Assembly (NCBI GenBank): GCA_036873755.1
Contig: JAVTVY010047966.1
Coordinates: forward strand, 62,001-126,000
Reading direction: 5' to 3'
Length of the DNA stretch: 64,000 nucleotides
Source: Hanleya hanleyi
Taxonomy: Eukaryota > Mollusca > Polyplacophora > Lepidopleurida > Hanleyidae
The position numbers were made by a program, and so were the translations under genes. The notes below the pieces were generated by a model. That model was given only the letters and a program-made list of their open reading frames with translations. It made no database searches and had not been told where the DNA came from. Of this stretch, positions 55,352-63,985 are shown in pieces. Within the stretch, counting starts at the first letter, position 1. Each line of letters begins with the position of its first letter.

Positions 55352-55810
55352 ATGAGCCGTGTAGCGAAGATGTCGGCCACCAAAGGTGCAGCGAAAGAGA
55401 GGCGGGAGACAGAAGATTTAGCGAGGGCCGTGAGAGAATATTGGCTGGGTGAAATAAAGAAGTGGACACGGAACAACACGAACATCACACCGCTCGCCTG
55501 GGCCGACCTCCATGATCTAGTGACAAGGGCGCCGGCCGATTTGCTGGGGCGAGATTGGTTAGACTGCCTGAGAGATGTGTTGGACGAACACCACCACCAC
55601 CACCAACAACAACAAGAGTTCGTCGACATAGCAGACGTGCCACGAATCCCACCAGCGCGCTTTCTGGACGATCTACCGGTGGCAGATTCCTCCTCTGATG
55701 ACGATGCGGAGCGAGAGCCTGGCCAACAACAACAAGAACAACAACAACAACAACAGCCTAGTCGGTTTGTTTTGCAGCCTGGCCGGTACTTTTCCGCCAG
55801 TTTGGAGTAG
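55352..55810 (+). CDS. Orphan accessory protein, His/Gln-rich, copy A
   Basis: 152 residues starting MSRVAKMSATKG (the upstream in-frame Met at 55,250 precedes the TATA box and is rejected). A charged helical N-terminal half (EDLARAVREYWLGEIKKW, LLGRDWLDCLRDVLDEH) is followed by five His, Gln runs and an acidic patch (DSSSDDDAERE). I recognise no family. The gene has its own CCAAT/TATA promoter and a histone-type stem-loop 50 bases after its stop, so S-phase-linked expression is inferred. The copies differ at residue 9 (A or T). The reverse-strand ORF over it is a shadow. Confidence 0.6.
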   Translation: MSRVAKMSATKGAAKERRETEDLARAVREYWLGEIKKWTRNNTNITPLAWADLHDLVTRAPADLLGRDWLDCLRDVLDEHHHHHQQQQEFVDIADVPRIPPARFLDDLPVADSSSDDDAEREPGQQQQEQQQQQQPSRFVLQPGRYFSASLE

Positions 55811-55859
55811 ACAGGCAAACTCCTCCTGAATAAAACAGGGTAAACAAATTGACCTTAAC

Positions 55860-55875
55860 GGCCCTTTTCAGGGCC
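55860..55875 (+). terminator. Histone-type 3'-end stem-loop of the orphan gene, copy A
   Basis: GGCCCTTTTCAGGGCC forms the canonical 6-bp stem with a TTTC loop, preceded by TTAAC and followed by ACCCCA, exactly as at metazoan replication-dependent histone genes. A purine-rich CTTACGAAAGGGGA (about 55,884-55,897) fits the downstream element that pairs with U7 snRNA. An AATAAA (55,829) also lies between stop and stem-loop. Further partial copies (GGTCCTTTTCAGGGCC at 56,009) follow. Confidence 0.8.
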
Positions 55876-55899
55876 ACCCCAATCTTACGAAAGGGGAAC

Positions 55900-56455
55900 T
55901 TCTAACTTGGCACATTCAATTCAAATCAGGTCCTACATGGTGAATCTCCTCTCCTCTATATTCTATGATTACCAATCTCCAACCCCCCAAAAAATCCCTG
56001 CCCTCAACGGTCCTTTTCAGGGCCAACCCCTAGCCTTTCAAACACAGTAGACCCCTTTTTTCAGTGTTCAGGGCCAACCCCTAAACCTTCCTCCTTTTTC
56101 AGTGTTCAGGGCCAACCCATGCAAAATCCCCTCTACCCATCTCCCACACCTCACAACAAAATTTTTTTTTTACACTCGGCTTTTTCCGGACCATCTCGGT
56201 AGTGCTCAATCTCCCCACCTCTCTCATTACCAATCTCCCACAACGAAAACATTTTTTTTTTACACTCGGCTTTTTCCGGCACTATTCGGTTACCGTACAT
56301 TCATACTAATACCTGGGCGCTGTTAGTAGGAAGTTTCCATTTACTAAGTGTTATTTACCTATTGTTACCTAGGTGTGTGCATGTGCAGGAGTTGTGTTTT
56401 TTTTTGTTTTTTTTTGTGCTTTGAATTAGAAGCTTCCTCTTTCGAAAGATTGGGG
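55900..56455. other. Convergent 3' region with degenerate stem-loop copies
   Basis: Holds GGTCCTTTTCAGGGCC at 56,009-56,024 and two CAGTGTTCAGGGCCAACCC copies (near 56,064 and 56,100). There are also two TTTTTACACTCGGCTTTTTC segments (near 56,168 and 56,258) and T-rich tracts. No gene seen. Looks like serial duplication of a 3'-end signal. Confidence 0.55.
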
Positions 56456-56456
56456 T

Positions 56457-56472
56457 GGCCCTGAAAAGGGCC
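56457..56472 (-). terminator. Histone-type 3'-end stem-loop of the RING-like gene, copy A
   Basis: The reverse complement reads CAAAC-GGCCCTTTTCAGGGCC-ACCCCA. It starts 19 bases after the minus-strand stop at 56,492 and is followed by CTTTCGAAAGAGG, a good match to the purine-rich histone downstream element. Together with 55,860-55,875 it makes a perfect inverted pair that serves convergent genes. Confidence 0.8.
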
Positions 56473-56491
56473 GTTTGGAAGATGTAAGGGG

Positions 56492-57332
56492 TTACATCGT
56501 TCGGGTCAGGTTTTCTCTCCTCTGGGCACACACGGGGCATTCGAGGGCGATGAGTTTACACTCTATGGGGTTGTCAGTGGACATAGGCTGTGGTGTTCGT
56601 GCATGTCTGTGAATACAGGATAGACGCAAGGCTTGGTGTCCACATGGAAATATAGCGTATTTGGCGAAGCGACTACAGCATTCGACACAGCGTAAATACT
56701 GTGGCGCTTTCCATATTGTGTCTGGCCCCAGTCTTCTTCTTATTGCGGTAGAGTAGTACTCCATCTCTTGCTGCTGTAAAATAGCCATCTCTTCTTGTTC
56801 TTTTTTTTCTCTTTCTGTTTCTTGGTCTTCTCCCAACTCATCTTGTAATGGCGGCTGTAAAATGGCCACCTGTTCTTTTTCTTTTTTTCCCCCTTTCTGT
56901 TTCTTGGTCTTCTTCCAACTCATCTTGTAGGAGTTGAGCAATCTGTTGGTAGGGACTGCGACTATTGTCCACTCCATCCATGATTTCACCGGTTGCTTCT
57001 TGGTCTTGGGCTTGTTCTTCATGTTGTTTGAAGACATCTTGTAGCACTCGGTCAAACCGTTCGTATTGGAGAGTACTATTGGCGGTGACATCCGCTGCCT
57101 CTTCTCCTCCTTCGTGGTGTTCAATATCGATGAAATCGCCCTCTACCGGTTGGTGTTCTTGTTCATCATCTATGAATAGGTCTTGTAAGATGGTGTCAAG
57201 CCAATCTTCATCGTGATCCATATCGATGAAATCGCCCTCTACCGGTTGGTGTTCTTGTTCATTATCTATCAATAACTCTTGTAATAGGTTGTCAATCGCT
57301 CCATCAATATCCATTTGTTCAGCCATAGCCAT
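56492..57332 (-). pseudogene. Acidic protein with C-terminal RING-like zinc finger, copy A, frameshifted
   Basis: The N-terminal frame (57,332 to about 56,890) encodes MAMAEQMDIDG and two repeats of EHQPVEGDFID inside an acidic, Asp/Glu-rich region. The C-terminal frame (about 56,890-56,492) carries a duplicated LQDELGEDQETER segment and a zinc finger: CVECCSRF, FPCGHQALRLSC and ECPVCAQR, a RING-like Cys/His pattern. The frames differ by one base across a GGGGGAAAAAAAG run near 56,890. Copy B is the same. RING-type E3 ligase activity is possible. Programmed frameshifting cannot be excluded but is unproven. Confidence 0.6.
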
Positions 57333-57370
57333 GATGTAGTTGTGAATGAATGGATAGACACTGCGCGTTA

Positions 57371-57377
57371 TTTATAG
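57371..57377 (-). promoter_or_regulatory. TATA box of the RING-like gene, copy A
   Basis: TTTATAG on the plus strand reads CTATAAA on the minus strand, 39 bases upstream of the ATG at 57,332. Further upstream, GCGCGCGGACGTCAGCG and a CAATGGCGAG phrase resemble parts of the divergent control region. Confidence 0.55.
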
Positions 57378-57585
57378 TCTAACCGTAGAGCGCGCGCATG
57401 AGCGCGCGGACGTCAGCGAAATCTCGCCATTGAAAGATTGTGTTTACTCAGGCCCGCTGAAATTTTGTGTTTCTTTTCCATCTTTAAACCGGTCTCATTT
57501 TGCAATAAAGGCGAGTTGACGTGTAAAACTTATTTCAACTTGAACTTGGGGAACTTATCGGGTAGCGTTTGAAAAATTCAGAAGG

Positions 57586-57636
57586 CTAGCGGCAGGCTAA
57601 CCCACTATTTGTAATCATTTTTTTCGTATGTTCCAT
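57586..57636 (-). pseudogene. Stub of the conserved proline-rich accessory protein at the duplication junction
   Basis: Only MEHTKKM remains from the gene at 50,187-50,888. After that the reading frame enters unrelated junction sequence (ITNSGLACR) and stops at 57,586. It marks the tandem junction; ATCATTTTTTTCG is common to both sides. Confidence 0.85.
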
Positions 57637-57638
57637 GT

Positions 57639-57977
57639 TTAGCGTCCCAAGATGGATCCTACTAACGGTCCCAGTACGGTGGCAGCTAAGGGTGCGAGGA
57701 GTGCGCCGAGAAATCCACCTCGCTGTAACACCTGTTTCTTTTTCTTTAAACTGCCCGTCTTCTTCACCAGCGTTCGGAGACCCGTCTTGTGCCGTTGCAA
57801 TTTCCATTTCTGCAGGGGACTGAGAGGAACATTCCCTTTTAACACGTTATGAGCGACTTCACACAAACACCGTACCAATTCTGCGTCCGCGCCGCGCACC
57901 AGGGCCCGGCCCATCTCCGGTGGCGCGCTGCGTAATACGCGGAGGGCCGGCGCGTGCTTCCGTATCCGTGCAGACAT
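57639..57977 (-). CDS. Small basic Polinton protein, copy B
   Basis: Like copy A (50,891-51,229) apart from LQKWKLQ where copy A has LQKGKLQ. Intact frame; its downstream partner gene is now reduced to a stub. Confidence 0.65.
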   Translation of the reverse strand: MSARIRKHAPALRVLRSAPPEMGRALVRGADAELVRCLCEVAHNVLKGNVPLSPLQKWKLQRHKTGLRTLVKKTGSLKKKKQVLQRGGFLGALLAPLAATVLGPLVGSILGR

Positions 57978-58089
57978 GATGAGGAAGTGAATGCTAGAGG
58001 GGTTGTTGCTTCTTTTATTTGGGTGTGTACACCGTCTGGAACTCGCCGGGAAAAATGTGGGTCCGCAATCGAAGTGCCGAGGGTGTCTC

Positions 58090-58629
58090 TTATTTTAAGT
58101 CGATGAGTAGATACCCGTGAGCCCCTTGGGTGGCATCTTCAAAGGCTTCCCGCACAAAGGCCGTGTTTTTAGGGTACATCTGTTTCGCCAGGTGAATAAT
58201 TTGTGATGCGTCTCTGGGGTTTTTGAATAAGACCACACACTGAGCATTCAAACTAATGTTCCTTTGCTCTTTGTTCTTACTGAAGAGATTCTGCACGATG
58301 TAGATGATGCTCAACCGACGATGATGGCTTTCTATGGTAAAGAGACGGGTGACTCGACTGTCCGTTTCGGTCATCAGATCGTCTACCACGACCAACGTGT
58401 CTTCTGGCGTGTCCTCTGGGGGTAATCCTTCCACCAAGGTGAGTCCAGGGATGCGTGCCAGTTCCTCGTACGCAGGTTGCCAAGCTCCATAACACCACAG
58501 GATGTGAGCCACGGGAGGTGAAATGTGGGCTGACCCGTGTTGGATGAGCCGTTGAACGAAGTGTGTTTTTCCCGACCCCGTCGGTCCAGCGATGAGACGC
58601 GTGAAAGGATGCTGCCACCGAGGATCCAT
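58090..58629 (-). CDS. ATP: Polinton genome-packaging ATPase, copy B
   Basis: Predicted protein identical to copy A, with intact Walker A (GPTGSGKT) and Walker B-like VVVDD. Start 4 bases after the membrane protein stop. Confidence 0.85.
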   Translation of the reverse strand: MDPRWQHPFTRLIAGPTGSGKTHFVQRLIQHGSAHISPPVAHILWCYGAWQPAYEELARIPGLTLVEGLPPEDTPEDTLVVVDDLMTETDSRVTRLFTIESHHRRLSIIYIVQNLFSKNKEQRNISLNAQCVVLFKNPRDASQIIHLAKQMYPKNTAFVREAFEDATQGAHGYLLIDLK

Positions 58630-58633
58630 AGAG

Positions 58634-59236
58634 TTATTTGGTGATTTGCGCCCGGCGTTCAGAGGCCCACCACCGTTGTCGTGGATCCCACCGGGGGTCG
58701 TAGTCGTGCGGGTACCGTTGCCGTGGTAAACGTGGTACTCGCCCCACTCTAGGTGTTAGCGTCGTGGTGTTGGTGGTGGTGGGTGTTATAGGTTGTCGTG
58801 ATCTGGGTGCCTCTGATGCGGAGGGTTCGCTTCTGAGGGTAGATACGGGAGGCTGGCGGGTGAAAAGAGGACTAGACCGCGTAGTGGGCTGGGTGTGTGG
58901 TGATAGGGCCTGCCTTCCGCTTCTGAGGGTAGATACGGGAGACTGGCGGATGAAAAGAGGTGGAGTAGTAGACCGCGTAGTGGGCTGGGTGTATGGTGAT
59001 CTGGTCCGCAGCGTCGTAGGAGAGATAGTGGTGGTGGTGGTGTTGGGTGATTGCACTTGACGTTGAGGTGGGGCAGCACTTGGACGAATGGCGGGTAGGT
59101 TGAAACAGGATATCAGGTACGCCAAATCGTAGAAGACTCCTCCAAATAAGGTACCCAGAAGCACTACTACACACACCACGGTACCGACTTGTCCTTTTCG
59201 AGTCCGTAGCAGTAAGGGTAGATGTGCACTATCCAT
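58634..59236 (-). CDS. Polinton putative single-pass membrane protein, copy B
   Basis: Differs from copy A by a few residues (MDSAHLP for MGSAHLP; FIRQSPVSTL for FIRQPPVSTL; GRQAL for GRQTL). The same transmembrane segment and Thr/Pro-rich repeats. Confidence 0.6.
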   Translation of the reverse strand: MDSAHLPLLLRTRKGQVGTVVCVVVLLGTLFGGVFYDLAYLISCFNLPAIRPSAAPPQRQVQSPNTTTTTISPTTLRTRSPYTQPTTRSTTPPLFIRQSPVSTLRSGRQALSPHTQPTTRSSPLFTRQPPVSTLRSEPSASEAPRSRQPITPTTTNTTTLTPRVGRVPRLPRQRYPHDYDPRWDPRQRWWASERRAQITK

Positions 59237-59280
59237 CGTACAACCTTACACTGAAGGGTGTAGGCGATGTGAGGTAGAAT

Positions 59281-60424
59281 TTATAGCCGTTTCATGTCAC
59301 GGGCTGAGACCCAGGAATTAAACGAACTGGGCCAACCTTGCCATTTGACGAAATGATAGGGGATGCCACGTCGACGTTCCGTTTTCAAAATCTTTTCCAC
59401 CGTGTAGTAGTCTTTCCGTGTTTTCACCACCGGTTGTAATTCTGCCTCGTAAAACGTGCCTTGCAGTGTTTCTCCTTGTAGATCTTCCAGTTGATAGACG
59501 TGTGGATGTCGAGGCTTATGGCGAACGATGACAAAGTGCTCGTCACTTCAGTTGGGCAAGTAACTTTTCTCAAATTGCCCTTTGGCTTTACTGATCCGTA
59601 CCACATCTCCGCGTTTGTAACGGGGTGACGTGAGTGGACTGGGGTCTATCGAGTACAGCGTACGGCGCACTTGATGTTCGTTGCGTTCTGTCACATCGAG
59701 GGGAGCTCGCTGGATACTGCGATGATAGGCTCGATTGTACCCTTGGACCAGTTGAGGTAGCACACCGATGTACCGTCGGGTGTTTTTGGCGGTAAAATAC
59801 TTGTACATTCGTCCTTTGAAGGTGCGATTGAATCGTTCCACCACAGAGGCTTTGGTCTCGTTGTACGTATGGAAGAAAAACACCTTCTGTTTCTTAAGAA
59901 AGGCTTGAAAGTGACGGTTGAGAAATTCTGTGCCTTCATCCGTTTGCAAATAGAGGGGTTTGCGTCCCGTCTTGAAAATCTGCTGGAACGCGCGTACCAG
60001 ATTCTCTCCTGTTTTGGTCCGGATGGGCAGTACCCATGCGTACTTGGATAAAATATCGATACAGGTCAACATGTACCGATGTCCATCATTGTGGGGTGCA
60101 AATCGACTCATATCGACCAAATCGGCCTGCCATTGTGCGTCTTCGCCTCCTACTCCTCCTAAAATGTCGTCGGGCTGCTCGATGTAAGCTATAAGTGTCT
60201 TGGGTTTTTAACCATTCTCGAACTTCAGTTCGACTGATGCCTTGCGAATGTGCAGCTCGAGCGAGCGCTCCCACAGCGCTATAAGCGGCTGGACTGGTAG
60301 GGTTGTAATACAAATCTGTTAACACCTTGTTCACAGTGGTACGCCACGTGGATTCCTGCCGCCCAGCTTTTCGGATTCCCTTTCGGGTCCCCCTCTGGAT
60401 TGCGCTGTTGTGTGTTCGCTTCAT
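59281..60424 (-). pseudogene. INT: Polinton integrase with chromodomain, copy B, same lesions as copy A
   Basis: Carries the same frameshift (near 60,170) and the same in-frame TGA (59,548-59,550) as copy A. It differs at a few residues (KQKVFFF for KQKMFFF, RRYIGV for RRYIDV, LYYNP for LHYNP). Catalytic D, D and E residues are retained. Confidence 0.85.
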
Positions 60425-60457
60425 GAGTAGACACTGACACTCTAGCCTGTGTGCACC

Positions 60458-60787
60458 CTATAGATATAGTACTTCATCGACAATGGGGAGTACTTTTTCC
60501 AAGGCTGTCCACAGATCAGGGTCCAGAGTAAAACCACCTCGCTTCAGGCAGAGGAGTCGAGCAAAATAGGGACCGCGGAAAATGTAGACGTCGTCACACA
60601 GGTGAATGCTATCACCGTCCAGGTCACCCAACAACACCCGTGTCAAGGTAGTCCAGCCTTCCGGTGACAAAGAGACACGCGCTTGGGGTTCAGACGCACA
60701 CCAACACCTACTGTCGTCATCGATGAGCTCCACTCGTTTGGGGTACAACAATAGGGTGCAGCCAGGTGTAAGAGTGCGGGTAGCCAC
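60458..60787 (-). CDS. PC4-like small protein 1, copy B
   Basis: As copy A apart from TTLTRVLLGDLDGDS where copy A has TTLKRVLLGDLDGAS. Open frame of 109 residues. Confidence 0.45.
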   Translation of the reverse strand: MATRTLTPGCTLLLYPKRVELIDDDSRCWCASEPQARVSLSPEGWTTLTRVLLGDLDGDSIHLCDDVYIFRGPYFARLLCLKRGGFTLDPDLWTALEKVLPIVDEVLYL

Positions 60788-60847
60788 AGAGTTCGCGTCG
60801 GGGTACGGTAAGTCGTGGACGTCGGGGATAATAGCTTTCAGCGCCTG

Positions 60848-61144
60848 TCATAATGCCGGACGGAGTATGGTAGGGGGACCACCACGCTCTTCTAACCGGG
60901 GAAAAAAAGAATCATCTCTACCACTTAGTAGGTAGACACCTACTTCCACGTGCATGAAATCGACTTCGGGCTCTTTTCCCTGTAACAACCGTGTCAATAG
61001 AGTCCATCCTGCTAGGGTTAAACATAGCTTCACCTCTCGGGGTTGTTCTTCAATGAGCTGCAGTTGATGGTCATAGACGATCAGGGTGACGTGGGTGGTG
61101 AGTTGGAACAAGGCAAGCTCCCCAAGTGCTCCGTGCGCTGCCAT
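60848..61144 (-). CDS. PC4-like small protein 2, copy B
   Basis: Predicted protein the same as copy A. The start is chosen at MAAHGALGEL, about 35 bases inside the TATA box at 61,179-61,191. Confidence 0.45.
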   Translation of the reverse strand: MAAHGALGELALFQLTTHVTLIVYDHQLQLIEEQPREVKLCLTLAGWTLLTRLLQGKEPEVDFMHVEVGVYLLSGRDDSFFPRLEERGGPPTILRPAL

Positions 61145-61178
61145 GGTGGTGAATGACAAAACACCGACTAGGGAGGCC

Positions 61179-61191
61179 TATATATATATAT
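61179..61191 (-). promoter_or_regulatory. TATA box for the minus-strand cluster, copy B
   Basis: Same TATATATATATAT as in copy A, in the same position relative to the first ORF. Confidence 0.55.
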
Positions 61192-61227
61192 CGAATGGTC
61201 CACGTTGTGGTTTTTATTTTGCCATCA

Positions 61228-61868
61228 CCCTTCGTGAAAGTCCGTGATCACTCGGTAGTGTCTATTAAACCCCTAGTCCGTAGCCGTACACGTTATAATT
61301 GTTTTTTCGTGCCTCTCTCTATGCGTACCCGTATACGTTATAGTTTTTTATTTTCCTCCACCTTCGTGAAAGTCCGTGATCATTCGGGATGTAATGTTAT
61401 AGAGATACGAATGGATTTAACCTGGGAATTTGCCATACCCAATTTTGTGCAAAATGAGAGGATTGTGAGTTGACCCAGGATGCATCACTCGCACCATCGT
61501 GAAAGTCCGTGATCATTCGGGGTGTAATGTTATAGAGATACGCATTGATTTAACCTGGGGAATTTGCTATACCAATTTTGCGCAAAAAGAGAGGATTCTG
61601 AGGTGACCCAGGATGCATCACTCGCGCCTAAATTGGGCCAATCAGCGACGCGTAGTTCAACTCTAATGTTATAGAGATACGAATGGATTTAACATGGGAA
61701 TTTGCTATATCAATTCTGTGCAAAAAGCGAGGATTGAAAATTAACCCAGGGAGGTATGCTGCTCGTCTTATTGGGCCAATCAGCGACGTGTATATCAACC
61801 AATGGCGAGGACGTAGACAGAACCAATGAATGAGGATCACCGCCGTTTAAACAGCCAATGAAAATCTA
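61228..61868. promoter_or_regulatory. Divergent control region, copy B, with one repeat fewer
   Basis: Repeats start near 61,392, 61,525 and 61,664 (three, against four in copy A). CCAAT boxes are conserved from GGGCCAATCAGCGACG to CAGCCAATGAAA. The one-unit difference is what unequal exchange or slippage between 139-bp repeats gives. Confidence 0.65.
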
Positions 61869-61880
61869 CTCTAGTTTCAG

Positions 61881-61887
61881 TATAAAA
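61881..61887 (+). promoter_or_regulatory. TATA box of the orphan plus-strand gene, copy B
   Basis: TATAAAA in the same context as copy A. Confidence 0.6.
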
Positions 61888-61959
61888 CCAGGGGCCGCGT
61901 GGGGAGAAGCTTCATTCAAGCCACATTTCTCATACGCTGAACACGTATATATCAAAATC

Positions 61960-62418
61960 ATGAGCCGTGTAGCGAAGATGTCGACCACCAAAGGTGCAGC
62001 GAAAGAGAGGCGGGAGACAGAAGATTTAGCGAGGGCCGTGAGAGAATATTGGCTGGGTGAAATAAAGAAGTGGACACGGAACAACACGAACATCACACCG
62101 CTCGCCTGGGCCGACCTCCATGATCTAGTGACAAGGGCGCCGGCCGATTTGCTGGGGCGAGATTGGTTAGACTGCCTGAGAGATGTGTTGGACGAACACC
62201 ACCACCACCACCAACAACAACAAGAGTTCGTCGACATAGCAGACGTGCCACGAATCCCACCAGCGCGCTTTCTGGACGATCTACCGGTGGCAGATTCCTC
62301 CTCTGATGACGATGCGGAGCGAGAGCCTGGCCAACAACAACAAGAACAACAACAACAACAACAGCCTAGTCGGTTTGTTTTGCAGCCTGGCCGGTACTTT
62401 TCCGCCAGTTTGGAGTAG
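61960..62418 (+). CDS. Orphan accessory protein, His/Gln-rich, copy B
   Basis: Same 152-residue protein as copy A with Thr instead of Ala at residue 9 (MSRVAKMSTTKG). Same promoter and stem-loop arrangement. Confidence 0.6.
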   Translation: MSRVAKMSTTKGAAKERRETEDLARAVREYWLGEIKKWTRNNTNITPLAWADLHDLVTRAPADLLGRDWLDCLRDVLDEHHHHHQQQQEFVDIADVPRIPPARFLDDLPVADSSSDDDAEREPGQQQQEQQQQQQPSRFVLQPGRYFSASLE

Positions 62419-62467
62419 ACAGGCAAACTCCTCCTGAATAAAACAGGGTAAACAAATTGACCTTAAC

Positions 62468-62483
62468 GGCCCTTTTCAGGGCC
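62468..62483 (+). terminator. Histone-type 3'-end stem-loop of the orphan gene, copy B
   Basis: GGCCCTTTTCAGGGCC with the same flanks and purine-rich downstream element as copy A. Confidence 0.8.
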
Positions 62484-63064
62484 ACCCCAATCTTACGAAA
62501 GGGGAACTTCTAACTTGGCACATTCAATTCAAATCAGGTCCTACATGGTGAATCTCCTCTCCTCTATATTCTATGATTACCAATCTCCAACCCCCCAAAA
62601 AATCCCTGCCCTCAACGGTCCTTTTCAGGGCCAACCCCTAGCCTTTCAAACACAGTAGACCCCTTTTTTCAGTGTTCAGGGCCAACCCCTAAACCTTCCT
62701 CCTTTTTCAGTGTTCAGGGCCAACCCATGCAAAATCCCCTCTACCCATCTCCCACACCTCACAACAAAATTTTTTTTTTACACTCGGCTTTTTCCGGACC
62801 ATCTCGGTAGTGCTCAATCTCCCCACCTCTCTCATTACCAATCTCCCACAACGAAAACATTTTTTTTTTACACTCGGCTTTTTCCGGCACTATTCGGTTA
62901 CCGTACATTCATACTAATACCTGGGCGCTGTTAGTAGGAAGTTTCCATTTACTAAGTGTTATTTACCTATTGTTACCTAGGTGTGTGCATGTGCAGGAGT
63001 TGTGTTTTTTTTTGTTTTTTTTTGTGCTTTGAATTAGAAGCTTCCTCTTTCGAAAGATTGGGGT

Positions 63065-63080
63065 GGCCCTGAAAAGGGCC
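63065..63080 (-). terminator. Histone-type 3'-end stem-loop of the RING-like gene, copy B
   Basis: Minus-strand GGCCCTTTTCAGGGCC, 19 bases after the stop at 63,100, followed by CTTTCGAAAGAGG. Confidence 0.8.
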
Positions 63081-63099
63081 GTTTGGAAGATGTAAGGGG

Positions 63100-63940
63100 T
63101 TACATCGTTCGGGTCAGGTTTTCTCTCCTCTGGGCACACACGGGGCATTCGAGGGCGATGAGTTTACACTCTATGGGGTTGTCAGTGGACATAGGCTGTG
63201 GTGTTCGTGCATGTCTGTGAATACAGGATAGACGCAAGGCTTGGTGTCCACATGGAAATATAGCGTATTTGGCGAAGCGACTACAGCATTCGACACAGCG
63301 TAAATACTGTGGCGCTTTCCATATTGTGTCTGGCCCCAGTCTTCTTCTTATTGCGGTAGAGTAGTACTCCATCTCTTGCTGCTGTAAAATAGCCATCTCT
63401 TCTTGTTCTTTTTTTTCTCTTTCTGTTTCTTGGTCTTCTCCCAACTCATCTTGTAATGGCGGCTGTAAAATGGCCATCTGTTCTTTTTCTTTTTTTCCCC
63501 CTTTCTGTTTCTTGGTCTTCTTCCAACTCATCTTGTAGGAGTTGAGCAATCTGTTGGTAGGGACTGCGACTATTGTCCACTCCATCCATGATTTCACCGG
63601 TTGCTTCTTGGTCTTGGGCTTGTTCTTCATGTTGTTTGAAGACATCTTGTAGCACTCGGTCAAACCGTTCGTATTGGAGAGTACTATTGGCGGTGACATC
63701 CGCTGCCTCTTCTCCTCCTTCGTGGTGTTCAATATCGATGAAATCGCCCTCTACCGGTTGGTGTTCTTGTTCATCATCTATGAATAGGTCTTGTAAGATG
63801 GTGTCAAGCCAATCTTCATCGTGATCCATATCGATGAAATCGCCCTCTACCGGTTGGTGTTCTTGTTCATTATCTATCAATAACTCTTGTAATAGGTTGT
63901 CAATCGCTCCATCAATATCCATTTGTTCAGCCATAGCCAT
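63100..63940 (-). pseudogene. Acidic protein with RING-like zinc finger, copy B, same frameshift
   Basis: As copy A, with the same one-base frame change in the GGGGGAAAAAAAG run near 63,498. Differences: EQMAIL for EQVAIL and RTDGHF for RTGGHF. RING-like cysteines and histidine retained. Confidence 0.6.
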
Positions 63941-63978
63941 GATGTAGTTGTGAATGAATGGATAGACACTGCGCGTTA

Positions 63979-63985
63979 TTTATAG
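63979..63985 (-). promoter_or_regulatory. TATA box of the RING-like gene, copy B
   Basis: Minus-strand CTATAAA, 39 bases upstream of the start codon, as in copy A. Confidence 0.5.

Larger units (their letters stand above)
50866..57613. repeat. Tandem duplication, copy A (6,748 bp)
   Basis: From ATCATTTTTTTCGTATG inside the conserved accessory gene to just before the same words at 57,614. Contains the small basic protein, ATPase, membrane protein, integrase, two PC4-like ORFs, the promoter/repeat region, the orphan gene and the RING-like gene. Differences from copy B are single bases plus one extra 139-bp repeat. Confidence 0.92.

Noticed and set aside
55258..55818. 186-residue minus-strand ORF over the orphan gene
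   Set aside because: Poly-Cys/Trp runs come from reading CAA/CAC repeats backwards; the plus frame has the TATA box and stem-loop.
56838..57332. Classical -1 ribosomal frameshift in the RING-like gene
   Set aside because: The required change from the N-terminal to the C-terminal frame is +1 (or -2), not -1, so the run is not a standard -1 slippery site for this pair of frames.
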